From NCBI GenBank assembly GCA_001000035.1, contig LCGX01000041.1, positions 1-5,466 on the forward strand: 5,466 nt of DNA, written 5' to 3'. A program made the translations under genes and the position numbers. The notes beneath the pieces were generated by a model. It saw only the letters and a list, made by a program, of their open reading frames with translations, was not told the DNA's origin and did not search any database. Positions 1 to 5,466 of this stretch are shown in pieces; within the stretch, counting starts at the first letter, position 1, and every line of letters starts with the position of its first letter. Origin of the DNA: Candidatus Nomurabacteria bacterium GW2011_GWF2_43_8 (GTDB lineage Bacteria > Patescibacteriota > Minisyncoccia > Phycocordibacterales > UBA9973).

Positions 1-2016
1 CTTGTAGGCATTATTGATAACCGCGTTGTTTGAGTGAGCCGCCGCTTTTGTTTCACGTGAAGCCCGCGTACAACCTGTAAAGGTTGTGGGGGTTTTCCCT
101 GTATAAACAATTTCTTCATTATCAACACGGAGTCTGCCCTGTTCAGGGAAATCATGAGTATTATCCACGGTAATTGTAAGACCCGTTAATGTTCCATTGT
201 CTGCGATTGCCGAAAGTGCGCCATCAAGTAGGGTGGTAGCATAATCAAGGTCTTGGAAATCCAATATAGATTTAGTCCACCAAGCGCGTTCTAAGATTCC
301 CCTTAATTCTCTTCCTACCGTCTCAACCAATCCTCCGTCTAATCGCTTGACCTCATCTCCGCAATTTGCGTTAAAATTCCACAATTTTTTGGCGATAGTA
401 ACCGGCACAAAGCGAGCGCTAAAATCTTTCAATGTTGGCGTATTACTTCCATCCCCCGCAAGAGTGAATCTGAAATTTATATTTTTTGCGACAATAGCAT
501 CTCCAAAGAGAAATGATTTGTTTTTTGACGCACCTTCAACTGAAAATGATATTGTGCCCAAAGAAACATATGCCGCGCCATCCGCGGAATACTCAACTTG
601 AATGGATTGTCCTGACGCAAGCGCATCACAATTAAGGGTAACATCATACCAGAGTTTATCAACAGAAGGAATCTCCGCGTATTCACTGGTAACAAAATTT
701 CCTGAAGTATAGAAAGTAGTTGAGGCGCCATAAATTTTCGCATCATCAGCGTGATTATAGATATTAAGATGCAATAAAAGGGTACCGTTACTCACGGCTG
801 GAATAAATATTTCACTATCGTCCGCGTTATAACGATTTTGATAAACATTAGTGATACCACCAATGCTTTTAATCACTACATCACGTCCATAACCAAGACC
901 TTTATGATTAACAAGACCGCCAGGAGCGGATAATATGGAGTTACGATTCTCAAATTCTTGAGTTATTACATGGGCAGTAGTACAAGACCATATTGAACCA
1001 TCGCTAAATTGTATAAAAAGTTGATTGCCGACAATGACCATCGAAACATTCGTACCAAAACCACTACCACTACGGATAGGTATACGCCCTTTAAATTCAT
1101 AAACAAGAGTACCAGCGGCATCAGTAATTGCATTGTGATAATAAAGTCCTGTTGAGCCGCCACTTTCGGCAAGATAATAAAATTTGCCGTTAAATGAAAT
1201 ACAATTATAAATTGAAACACCAACGGGGAAAAGGATTCTTTGGGTAAAGGTGGCACCATCATCATTTGATGTTTTTAATGCGGACTGCGTGAGGTTGGCG
1301 CCAATGACGTGGGCAACACCAAGAATATCTACACCAGAATGAAATAATGAACATGATAATCCAGAAACATTAAATTCCGTAGTACGTTCGGTGACGGTTG
1401 TAAAGGGCGTGGTCGCATCATTAAAAACATAAAGTTGATTTGTCAATATAATAAATAATGTTTGCAAACTAATAAAAAGGTCATTGATTGCGGTAACATT
1501 GACAAATTCATTGATTAAAGTCCAAACATCACCTGCGCCCGAACCAGAACTCACAGATTGCCATAATTTACAGCCATTAGAACCATCTACCGTCGTGGCA
1601 CGTGTACCGAGAAAAAAACGTGTTATATCATTAACACCATCATCGACAATACCGTGGATACAACGTGTTAGGGCATCACAATTAACAGACAGGTCTGTTG
1701 TTTGTACAACTGGTTTGGGTAACAGTTTGAGTTGTCCTCCAACAGAGAAGGCATCGATGTTTTTGCTGCTTTTATATTTTGCGTCATCCTCCCAATTAGG
1801 ATTTTCTTTTAATCCACCAGACCAATCTGTCTGTGTCCAAAACCACCAAAACGAAAAATCGCCATAGTCACGGTCTCCCTGGGCAAAGCGGTTGCCATAA
1901 ATAGGCGCCTGCTTCATTTCGTAGGCAAGACGTTCAGGAGCGCCTTGAAGAATCAAGCCCTGACCATTAAGACCAATATGATATTTACCTTTTATTCCTC
2001 CAGAAACATAACTCAT
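1..2016 (-). CDS. Large putative tail/virion protein, C-terminus beyond window
   Basis: An uninterrupted frame of 672 codons from ATG at 2016 to the left edge. It lies in frame with the small serine-rich gene, three bases after its TAA, with no Shine-Dalgarno site, so coupled initiation is likely. Residues 1-100 are aromatic and glycine-rich (DYGDFSFWWFWTQTDWSGGL at 50-69, then GGQLKLLPKP), a style typical of phage minor structural proteins. Residues about 165-345 have repeating beta-strand pairs (LYVFND, FYYLAESGG, LFIQFSDGSIW) and an Asp-box-like motif SNDDGATF at 250-257, suggesting a beta-propeller. Residues about 395-540 look like a beta-sandwich (IFIPAVSNGTLLLHLNIYN; QVEYSADGAAYVSLG). 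Residues 610-667 (LTITVDNTHDFPEQGRLRVD, then EEIVYTG, TTFTGCTR and AAAHSNNAVI) match a beta motif recurrent in phage tail and baseplate proteins. It probably belongs to the virion's host-facing tail apparatus; I see no catalytic residues that would show hydrolysis. The reading ends in the open frame at base 1. Confidence 0.85.
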   Translation of the reverse strand, partial: MSYVSGGIKGKYHIGLNGQGLILQGAPERLAYEMKQAPIYGNRFAQGDRDYGDFSFWWFWTQTDWSGGLKENPNWEDDAKYKSSKNIDAFSVGGQLKLLPKPVVQTTDLSVNCDALTRCIHGIVDDGVNDITRFFLGTRATTVDGSNGCKLWQSVSSGSGAGDVWTLINEFVNVTAINDLFISLQTLFIILTNQLYVFNDATTPFTTVTERTTEFNVSGLSCSLFHSGVDILGVAHVIGANLTQSALKTSNDDGATFTQRILFPVGVSIYNCISFNGKFYYLAESGGSTGLYYHNAITDAAGTLVYEFKGRIPIRSGSGFGTNVSMVIVGNQLFIQFSDGSIWSCTTAHVITQEFENRNSILSAPGGLVNHKGLGYGRDVVIKSIGGITNVYQNRYNADDSEIFIPAVSNGTLLLHLNIYNHADDAKIYGASTTFYTSGNFVTSEYAEIPSVDKLWYDVTLNCDALASGQSIQVEYSADGAAYVSLGTISFSVEGASKNKSFLFGDAIVAKNINFRFTLAGDGSNTPTLKDFSARFVPVTIAKKLWNFNANCGDEVKRLDGGLVETVGRELRGILERAWWTKSILDFQDLDYATTLLDGALSAIADNGTLTGLTITVDNTHDFPEQGRLRVDNEEIVYTGKTPTTFTGCTRASRETKAAAHSNNAVINNAYK

Positions 2017-2019
2017 ATA

Positions 2020-2235
2020 TTATTTATATTCATTTGGATATTTATAAAGTTTCGTTCCTAAATGAAGTTTCCTTGAATTTTCAAACCCCGTGGTTGTTGA
2101 TGGCGAAGGGGACGCGGAAAGCGAAGAAGATGGGGATGAAGAAATTGAAGCCGAAATGGATTGTGAAAGCGAACTCGAAGGCGAAACCGATGAGGAGCGG
2201 GATAATGATGGAGAAGATGAGGGTGAGGTTGCCAT
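2020..2235 (-). CDS. Small serine-alternating stalk-and-tail protein
   Basis: A 71-residue protein starting at ATG three bases (ACT) after the TAG of the preceding gene and in the same frame. It ends at TAA, three bases (TAT) before the next ATG, again in frame. Residues 4-46 have serine at every even position (22 in a row), the same dipeptide pattern as the stalk of the glycine-rich protein, and both stretches end SPSPS. The remaining tail contains LHLGTKLYKY (57-66), which aligns without gaps to ILVGSRLLHY, the last ten residues of the glycine-rich protein: three identities and several conservative pairs. It has no globular domain, signal peptide or membrane segment. It might be a separate small virion protein, a C-terminal extension of the upstream structural protein made by readthrough, or a remnant of a longer stalked protein. 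That it is translated is supported by its composition and exact junctions; a ribosome-binding site is weak (GGGGG, 13 bases upstream). Confidence 0.7.
   Translation of the reverse strand: MATSPSSSPSLSRSSSVSPSSSLSQSISASISSSPSSSLSASPSPSTTTGFENSRKLHLGTKLYKYPNEYK
2098..2226 (-). repeat. Serine-X dipeptide tract, 22 alternating serines
   Basis: Residues 4-46 of the 71-residue protein have serine at every even position. The other positions hold P, S, L, R, V, Q, I and A, so R and Q appear here but not in the longer tract at 3974-4564. Serine codons are mostly TCN with one AGT, and there is no DNA-level tandem repeat. Confidence 0.85.
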
Positions 2236-2238
2236 AGT

Positions 2239-3117
2239 CTATGGTCTGCCCCCGCCACTTTTATAGGGCGGTATAATGTGCGCAGGTTTGCCAGGTTTAA
2301 GTTTGGATTTTTCTATCTCGTAAAGCCTATCAAACCTATCGGAGAGCATAATCAATTCTTGAAGCGGGGTACGTGAAGCCTCCTGCGACATCTTTGAAAC
2401 AAGCTCAACAACACTCTTATAACGATGGCGCCAATAGCGAGCAATACTTCCATATTCCAAAATAGTCAGAAACTTATCCTGCACATCCAAAGTATCCGTC
2501 ACCGCTGTTCCGATTGTATATTTTTTTAATCCGCGGATACGGAGAAGTTCCCCCGTCAAAGTGAAAGCATCGCGAATACCAATATAGATAACATTTTCGT
2601 CTCTGGAATATCGCCAATTACAATTCACTTCTACTGGTTCCCAATCATCAGTAGTAGCTACTCGACGCTGAAATTCATACACGGCAATTGCGTTTGCTTG
2701 TAAGGCGACCAAAGAAAGCGACAACATATTCGCCGTTGCCGTGTGCGCGGTATCAATAAATTCTTTCCAAAAGTCATCACCCAAAGAATAGATGACCGAG
2801 TTAATAATATCGAGCCAATTTTGGTCAGTGAGATAAACCGCGCTTGCGTCCCATGTTACTGCTACCCCATTGCCGGGCGCCGTCGTTAAGAACACAATAG
2901 TTCCCGTGTCTTTGTCAAGGCTATAATTGGTATTTTCAGTTTGCGAACTACCGGCTACTTTCAAAATATAAGTTCCCGCTTGGTCAAGAACGGGAAAGGT
3001 CTCAAGGGGTAATTGAAAGATAGTGGTTGTGCCGTCGCCCGTAAAGTCGGCATGAACACGGCGGCGAGTATCACCGACTTGGTTTCTTAATTGGGTTATA
3101 AGTACAGAATAAAGCAA
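2239..3117 (-). CDS. Putative phage virion structural protein
   Basis: A 292-residue protein ending at TAG. The start is TTG at 3117, two bases after the HNH stop. No ATG occurs in frame until codon 131, and upstream the frame closes at TAA (3150-3148), so the N-terminus is either TTG-started or displaced by the HNH insertion. Residues 8-21 (TQLRNQVGDTRRRV) and a beta-rich N-terminal region to about residue 95 (FTGDGTTTIFQLP, TFPVLDQAGTY, NYSLDKDTGTIVF) have the pattern of phage virion proteins. Residues 96-150 and 205-272 look mainly helical, including FLTILEYGSIARYWRHRYKS, and the C-terminus is short and basic to glycine-rich (KPGKPAHIIPPYKSGGGRP). A head-tail connector, neck or tail component would suit the mixed fold, but I cannot choose between them. 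The frame continues past TAG directly into the serine-rich gene. Confidence 0.75.
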   Translation of the reverse strand: MLYSVLITQLRNQVGDTRRRVHADFTGDGTTTIFQLPLETFPVLDQAGTYILKVAGSSQTENTNYSLDKDTGTIVFLTTAPGNGVAVTWDASAVYLTDQNWLDIINSVIYSLGDDFWKEFIDTAHTATANMLSLSLVALQANAIAVYEFQRRVATTDDWEPVEVNCNWRYSRDENVIYIGIRDAFTLTGELLRIRGLKKYTIGTAVTDTLDVQDKFLTILEYGSIARYWRHRYKSVVELVSKMSQEASRTPLQELIMLSDRFDRLYEIEKSKLKPGKPAHIIPPYKSGGGRP

Positions 3118-3119
3118 AA

Positions 3120-3872
3120 TTAGATTTTTGATACTGACACCAACTCCTTAAAATAAGGAGACAGTCGTTTCTCTTCCGCTCTTTTTCGTGGATGATGAGC
3201 GTGGCATAAAGTGATGCCATTGTTTATTTCGTAACGAAGTTCGACATACTCCGTCCATCCTAAAATATGATGTGCTTCTATTCTACCATCACAGTCAGTA
3301 TTAGCAATTCTACATTTGAAGTTATCTCGTATCCAAACTCTCTTGCGCCAATCTGAATATGTATAACTCCTACGGTCTTTAGCATCATCATTGTATCTCT
3401 GAAGTTCATTTCTATCTATAATCCAATGTGGACTTTTTTCTCCAGTCATAAAACCTTTTAATCCTTTGTTCCACGCAGGGTATCCTTGCTTTCCTTTATT
3501 CCACGAAGGCTTCCCCTTAAAAAAAGAAATAGCACCATTTTTATAACGAAGTTTTTGACTAACAGTCATTTTCATCCTCGTTATTTGCGATGGAATTCTT
3601 CCTTTATTTATTTGATTACCTATCATTCGTTCCCGACGTTTTTCAATAGCTTCTTTAGATAAAGATAATTTCCAATGTTTTCCAGTAGTTCTTTTATTTC
3701 CACATCCACAAGATTTAATACTTCCAAATTGTAAATTACCAGAAGAAACCACGCGCATTTTTCCACAATCACATTTACATAAAAATGTATAATTTTGCCA
3801 TTTATTTTTCTCTCGCATTTCAACAGCAACTAATTTTCCAAATCTACAACCAATTAAATTCTTTACTCTCAT
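3120..3872 (-). CDS. HNH homing-type endonuclease with NUMOD3-like repeats
   Basis: A 250-residue protein. Residues 5-57 (from NLIGCRFGKLVAVE to SIKSCGCGN) match the N-terminal domain common in phage HNH proteins, with cysteines C32, C34, C36, C55 and C57 placed as a likely metal site. Residues 119-140 hold two WNKG units (PSWNKGKQG, PAWNKGLKG), like the NUMOD3 DNA-binding motif of homing endonucleases. The HNH nuclease core spans about 175-228: C187 and C194, EAHHI with H201/H202, EINNGITLC with N217/N218, then C223 and H226/H227. The expected catalytic H-N-H residues are therefore present and the enzyme looks intact. It would nick or cut DNA near its own insertion site; it is not a virion part. 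No Shine-Dalgarno site lies directly before its ATG; the AGGA-ATG minicistron 18 bases upstream is in the same frame. Its base composition is AT-richer than the flanking genes, consistent with separate origin. Confidence 0.9.
   Translation of the reverse strand: MRVKNLIGCRFGKLVAVEMREKNKWQNYTFLCKCDCGKMRVVSSGNLQFGSIKSCGCGNKRTTGKHWKLSLSKEAIEKRRERMIGNQINKGRIPSQITRMKMTVSQKLRYKNGAISFFKGKPSWNKGKQGYPAWNKGLKGFMTGEKSPHWIIDRNELQRYNDDAKDRRSYTYSDWRKRVWIRDNFKCRIANTDCDGRIEAHHILGWTEYVELRYEINNGITLCHAHHPRKRAEEKRLSPYFKELVSVSKI
3144..3150 (-). promoter_or_regulatory. TAAGGAG Shine-Dalgarno-like site in the 3' end of the HNH gene
   Basis: The strongest anti-16S match in the window lies inside the HNH coding end. 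The next structural gene starts at TTG 3117, 26 bases away, which is too far for normal use. A GTG six codons before the HNH stop is well placed but only in the HNH frame. The site may raise local ribosome density and help coupled initiation at 3117, or it may be chance. Confidence 0.25.
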
Positions 3873-3887
3873 AGTAGTTTATTGTAC

Positions 3888-3900
3888 CATATTTATTCCT
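3888..3900 (-). promoter_or_regulatory. Orphan AGGA ribosome-binding site and ATG
   Basis: AGGA (3900-3897) overlaps the TAG of the glycine-rich gene and is followed after six bases (ATAAAT) by ATG at 3890-3888. It is the best-placed Shine-Dalgarno/ATG pair in the window, yet it now opens only ATG GTA CAA TAA, a three-residue frame. Two further codons later, in the same frame, comes the HNH gene's ATG. I infer that this was the original start of the structural gene now beginning at 3117. It may today feed the HNH gene by re-initiation. Confidence 0.5.
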
Positions 3901-5371
3901 AATAGTGAAGCAAACGAGACCCCACCAATATCCCCGTATCATTGTTCCTCCCCAAAATTATACCAATTGCGGCAGATGGAGAAGGAGAGCTAGACAGCGA
4001 ACTGCTGATTGATGACGAAATTGAGGAGCTTAGGCTTGAGCTAATTGAGCTTGAGAGCGAGCTTGAGATTGATGTTGAGGGGGATACAGAACTCGATGGT
4101 GAGGTAGAAATAGATGACGATGGGCTGTCTGAGATGGATGAGCTAATACTAGTGGAGATACTAGAGCTTATCGAGGATGAGATGGACGTCGAGGGGGAGA
4201 CAGAGCTGGATGGTGAAGTGGAGATACTACTCGATGGTGAGGTGGAGATTGAACTAGAGATACTAGAGCTTGGGCTTTCGCTAGACGAAATGCTGGAAGA
4301 AATACTGGTGCTGACTGACGCAGACGGGCTTGCAGAAGATGAAATTGAACTAGAAATGCTAGAACTTATGGATGTAGAAGGACTGACGGAAGATGAAGGA
4401 GAAGTGGAAATTGAGCTAGAAGGCGAAGATGAGATACTGGTTGACGGAGATGGCGATGAAGATGGTGAACTACTAACGCTGATTGAAGGGGACGAAGAAG
4501 GAGAAGAGGAGATTGAAGAAGATGGACTAGCGCTTAAAGATGAGGAAATAGATGAAGATGGAGAATTTAATGGCACTACCGTAAATGTTCCGTTGCCATT
4601 CCAAACTATATATGTATCTGCCCCATCAACAGTTGTTGTCCCTCCAGTTTGACTATTGGCACCAAAGTCAGCAGTAACATATCGAATAATTACAACACCA
4701 GAACCGCCATTACCGCCCACAGTAATACCATTATCGTCTCCATTTCTTGCGCCGCCACCCCCGCCGCCTGTATTCGCGGTACCATTAGAACCGTTGGCAG
4801 TATCATTTATGGCTCCATTGCCTCCTCCGCCCGTTCCTCCTGTACCTCCGGCGCCACCTGACCTACTGCCGCCCCCGCCACCTGCGTAAATAACTGATGA
4901 ACCGGTTATACTATTAGATGTTCCATCGCCGCCATTGCCCGCCACACCACCACTCGCGGTACCGCCCACCGCGTTTGCGCCCCCTCCACCACCAGAGGCA
5001 CTCACCGATGCTTGACCATTACCGCCATTATTACCCTGATTACCTGTTCCTCCTATACCTCCCGTTGAATTACCGCCACCACCGCCACCACTGCCGCCAT
5101 TCCTGCCGTTAAGCGAAGCAGAATAATGCCCACCACCACCACCGCCATTACCGGTTATTGTTGAAAAAGAAGAAGCGCCGCCATCTGAACCTAAATTACC
5201 CGATGAATTTGCGGCGCCACCGGCTCCTCCTGCCCCCACAATTACTGTGTATGCTTGAGCAGTTACAACAAAAGCGGCATCGTATTGATACCCGCCGGCT
5301 CCACCACCACCACCGATACGTTGAGCTCCGCCTCCACCACCTCCAACTACTAGTACTTTTACAGTTGCCAT
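3899..5371 (-). CDS. Glycine-rich fibre/adhesin-like protein with serine-alternating stalk
   Basis: A 490-residue protein, starting at ATG one base after the upstream TAA and ending at TAG. Residues 1-10 (MATVKVLVVG) lead into a glycine-rich domain (about 8-226) with many runs of four to six glycines, broken by short beta-like segments such as AYTVIVGAGG (40-49) and closing with GGSGVVIIRY (222-231). This is the layout of the glycine-rich domains of phage fibre and adhesin proteins, in which glycine runs pack as polyglycine helices. Residues 232-266 (TTTVDGADTY, GTFTV) resemble the beta segment that usually accompanies such domains. Residues 270-466 have serine at every even position. The tail 467-490 ends ILVGSRLLHY. 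Inference: a virion surface protein with a globular domain on an extended, perhaps glycosylated, stalk, possibly for host or surface binding. I see no enzymatic motif and no signal peptide. Coding potential is certain; the exact role is not. Confidence 0.85.
   Translation of the reverse strand: MATVKVLVVGGGGGGAQRIGGGGGAGGYQYDAAFVVTAQAYTVIVGAGGAGGAANSSGNLGSDGGASSFSTITGNGGGGGGHYSASLNGRNGGSGGGGGGNSTGGIGGTGNQGNNGGNGQASVSASGGGGGANAVGGTASGGVAGNGGDGTSNSITGSSVIYAGGGGGSRSGGAGGTGGTGGGGNGAINDTANGSNGTANTGGGGGGARNGDDNGITVGGNGGSGVVIIRYVTADFGANSQTGGTTTVDGADTYIVWNGNGTFTVVPLNSPSSSISSSLSASPSSSISSSPSSSPSISVSSSPSSSPSPSTSISSSPSSSISTSPSSSVSPSTSISSSISSSISSSASPSASVSTSISSSISSSESPSSSISSSISTSPSSSISTSPSSSVSPSTSISSSISSSISTSISSSISDSPSSSISTSPSSSVSPSTSISSSLSSSISSSLSSSISSSISSSLSSSPSPSAAIGIILGRNNDTGILVGSRLLHY
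3974..4564 (-). repeat. Serine-X dipeptide tract, 99 alternating serines
   Basis: Within the glycine-rich protein, residues 270 to 466 have serine at every even position with no exception. The residues between are S, P, I, L, A, T, V and rarely E or D. The register is never broken, so length changes must have occurred in multiples of six bases. Alternating serine tracts of this kind occur in serine-rich repeat adhesins, where they form O-glycosylated extended stalks; a stalk role here is inference. Confidence 0.9.
4034..4435 (-). repeat. Three 34-residue repeats inside the serine tract
   Basis: Residues 313-346 (bases 4435-4334), 375-408 (4249-4148) and 413-446 (4135-4034) align without gaps and are identical at 31 of 34 positions across all three. 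The differences are S/T/D at repeat position 3, I/I/L at 27 and S/T/S at 33. The shared core reads ISTSPSSSVSPSTSISSS. At DNA level the copies are strongly diverged: over the 18 core codons only 4, 2 and 8 codons are identical in the pairs 1-2, 1-3 and 2-3. Confidence 0.85.
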
Positions 5372-5372
5372 A

Positions 5373-5466
5373 TTAAGGTTTTATTATTTCTTCTTCAATA
5401 TCTTCTAACGCTTTTACCAATAAATCTCTAAAAATCCTTAGCTCGCTTTTAATATCTACTCGTAAG
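5373..5466 (-). CDS. C-terminal end of an unidentified upstream gene (partial)
   Basis: Reading down from 5465, an open frame of 30 codons ends at TAA (5375-5373), one base before the ATG of the glycine-rich gene. The visible residues begin LRVDIKSELRIFRDLLVKAL and continue EDIEEEIIKP. They look like an amphipathic, charged helix, possibly a coiled coil. The tight TAA-T-ATG spacing suggests the same transcript and translational coupling to the next gene, which has no clear Shine-Dalgarno site of its own; the nearest purine run, GAAGAAG, is inside this gene's end and too far upstream. The start and most of the protein lie outside the window, so I assign no function. That it is coding is supported by the open frame and tight junction, but 30 codons is a small sample. 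Confidence 0.6.
   Translation of the reverse strand, partial: LRVDIKSELRIFRDLLVKALEDIEEEIIKP

Larger units (their letters stand above)
3115..3887 (-). mobile_element. Probable HNH endonuclease insertion at a start codon
   Basis: About 773 bases holding the HNH gene lie between an orphan ATG (3890-3888) and the ATG-less body of the next structural gene (from 3117). Joining the flanks with the shared TG as the crossover gives AGGA-ATAAAT-ATG-CTT-TAT-TCT, a normal start. The block is AT-richer than its neighbours: four 60-base lines at 3601-3840 have 27-35% G+C, against 38-52% in three sampled lines of the following gene. Free-standing HNH genes are well known as mobile genes between phage genes. 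I see no target-site duplication beyond the short TTTGCTT present on both sides, and the ends are inferred. Confidence 0.5.

Noticed and set aside
1423..1479. Possible membrane segment in the large tail protein (FISLQTLFIILTNQLYVF)
   Set aside because: The stretch contains polar residues, is flanked by similar beta-strand repeats and fits a propeller-like soluble fold better than a helix in a membrane.
347..1867. Open frames of 84 to 127 codons on either strand inside the large tail gene
   Set aside because: The minus-strand frame from 2016 is open over the whole region with convincing phage-like motifs; the others are out-of-frame or antisense and show no recognisable pattern.
3118..3890. 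HNH gene inside a self-splicing group I intron
   Set aside because: The coding region fills nearly the whole insert, leaving about 18 bases before it and 2 after, too little for an intron core, and the ends do not fit a group I exon ending in U with an intron ending in G.
2020..3901. Reassigned TAG (glutamine) as the explanation of the in-frame TAG at 2241-2239
   Set aside because: No long gene here needs an internal TAG, the 672-codon tail gene has none, and the glycine-rich gene's TAG would only extend it by two residues to TAA. Standard code with tight junctions explains the data.
3880..3915. Promoter-like TTCACT-17-TACAAT ahead of the HNH gene
   Set aside because: It matches 4 of 6 and 5 of 6 consensus bases, but this is AT-rich sequence inside the end of the preceding gene and transcription would begin almost at the ATG. 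Not strong enough to report as a promoter.
3942..4652. A 236-residue acidic open frame on the plus strand
   Set aside because: It lies exactly opposite the serine tract. Reversed serine, proline and isoleucine codons give monotonous E, D, L and G residues, with no start signal and no independent domain, so it is an antisense shadow.
4649..5376. Several proline- or histidine-rich plus-strand frames opposite the glycine-rich domain
   Set aside because: They are reverse complements of glycine codons read in other frames, lack ribosome-binding sites and overlap a clearly coding minus-strand gene.

Overview
The window reads as a densely packed virion-gene cluster of a tailed bacteriophage or prophage. 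Every gene I can support lies on the minus strand, so the reading order runs from position 5466 down to 1. The evidence for a phage is the gene content: a glycine-rich fibre-like protein with a serine-rich stalk, a phage-type HNH endonuclease, two large beta-rich proteins that look structural, and intergenic gaps of only 1 to about 26 bases. The standard bacterial code fits: stops used are TAA, TAG, TAA, TAG, TAA, and tryptophan is TGG. Clear Shine-Dalgarno sites are mostly absent, which may say something about the host, but I cannot name the host.

Layout in transcription order: (1) 5466-5373, the last 30 codons of an unidentified gene. (2) 5371-3899, a 490-residue protein with an N-terminal glycine-rich domain, then 197 residues in which every second residue is serine without exception, then a short tail. 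(3) 3872-3120, an AT-rich HNH endonuclease that seems to be a late insertion. (4) 3117-2239, a 292-residue putative structural protein with a TTG start directly after the HNH stop. (5) 2235-2020, a 71-residue protein that is almost only a serine-alternating stretch plus a short tail resembling the tail of gene 2. (6) 2016-1, a large protein of at least 672 residues, open to the window edge, with an Asp-box motif, beta-sandwich-like segments and a motif common in phage structural proteins.

Two points stand out. First, the HNH gene appears to have landed at the start codon of gene 4. An orphan AGGA-ATG start lies just upstream of the HNH gene (3900-3888), the body of the structural gene resumes at 3117 with TTG, and joining the two flanks restores an ordinary ATG gene. 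Second, genes 4, 5 and 6 share one reading frame and are separated only by TAG-ACT-ATG and TAA-TAT-ATG. Termination with re-initiation would give three proteins, while occasional stop readthrough would give a structural protein with a serine stalk, or all three fused. Gene 2 already carries the same kind of stalk as a direct fusion, so the serine cassette looks like a module added to different virion proteins. No RNA genes, CRISPR arrays, terminators or long non-coding stretches were found.
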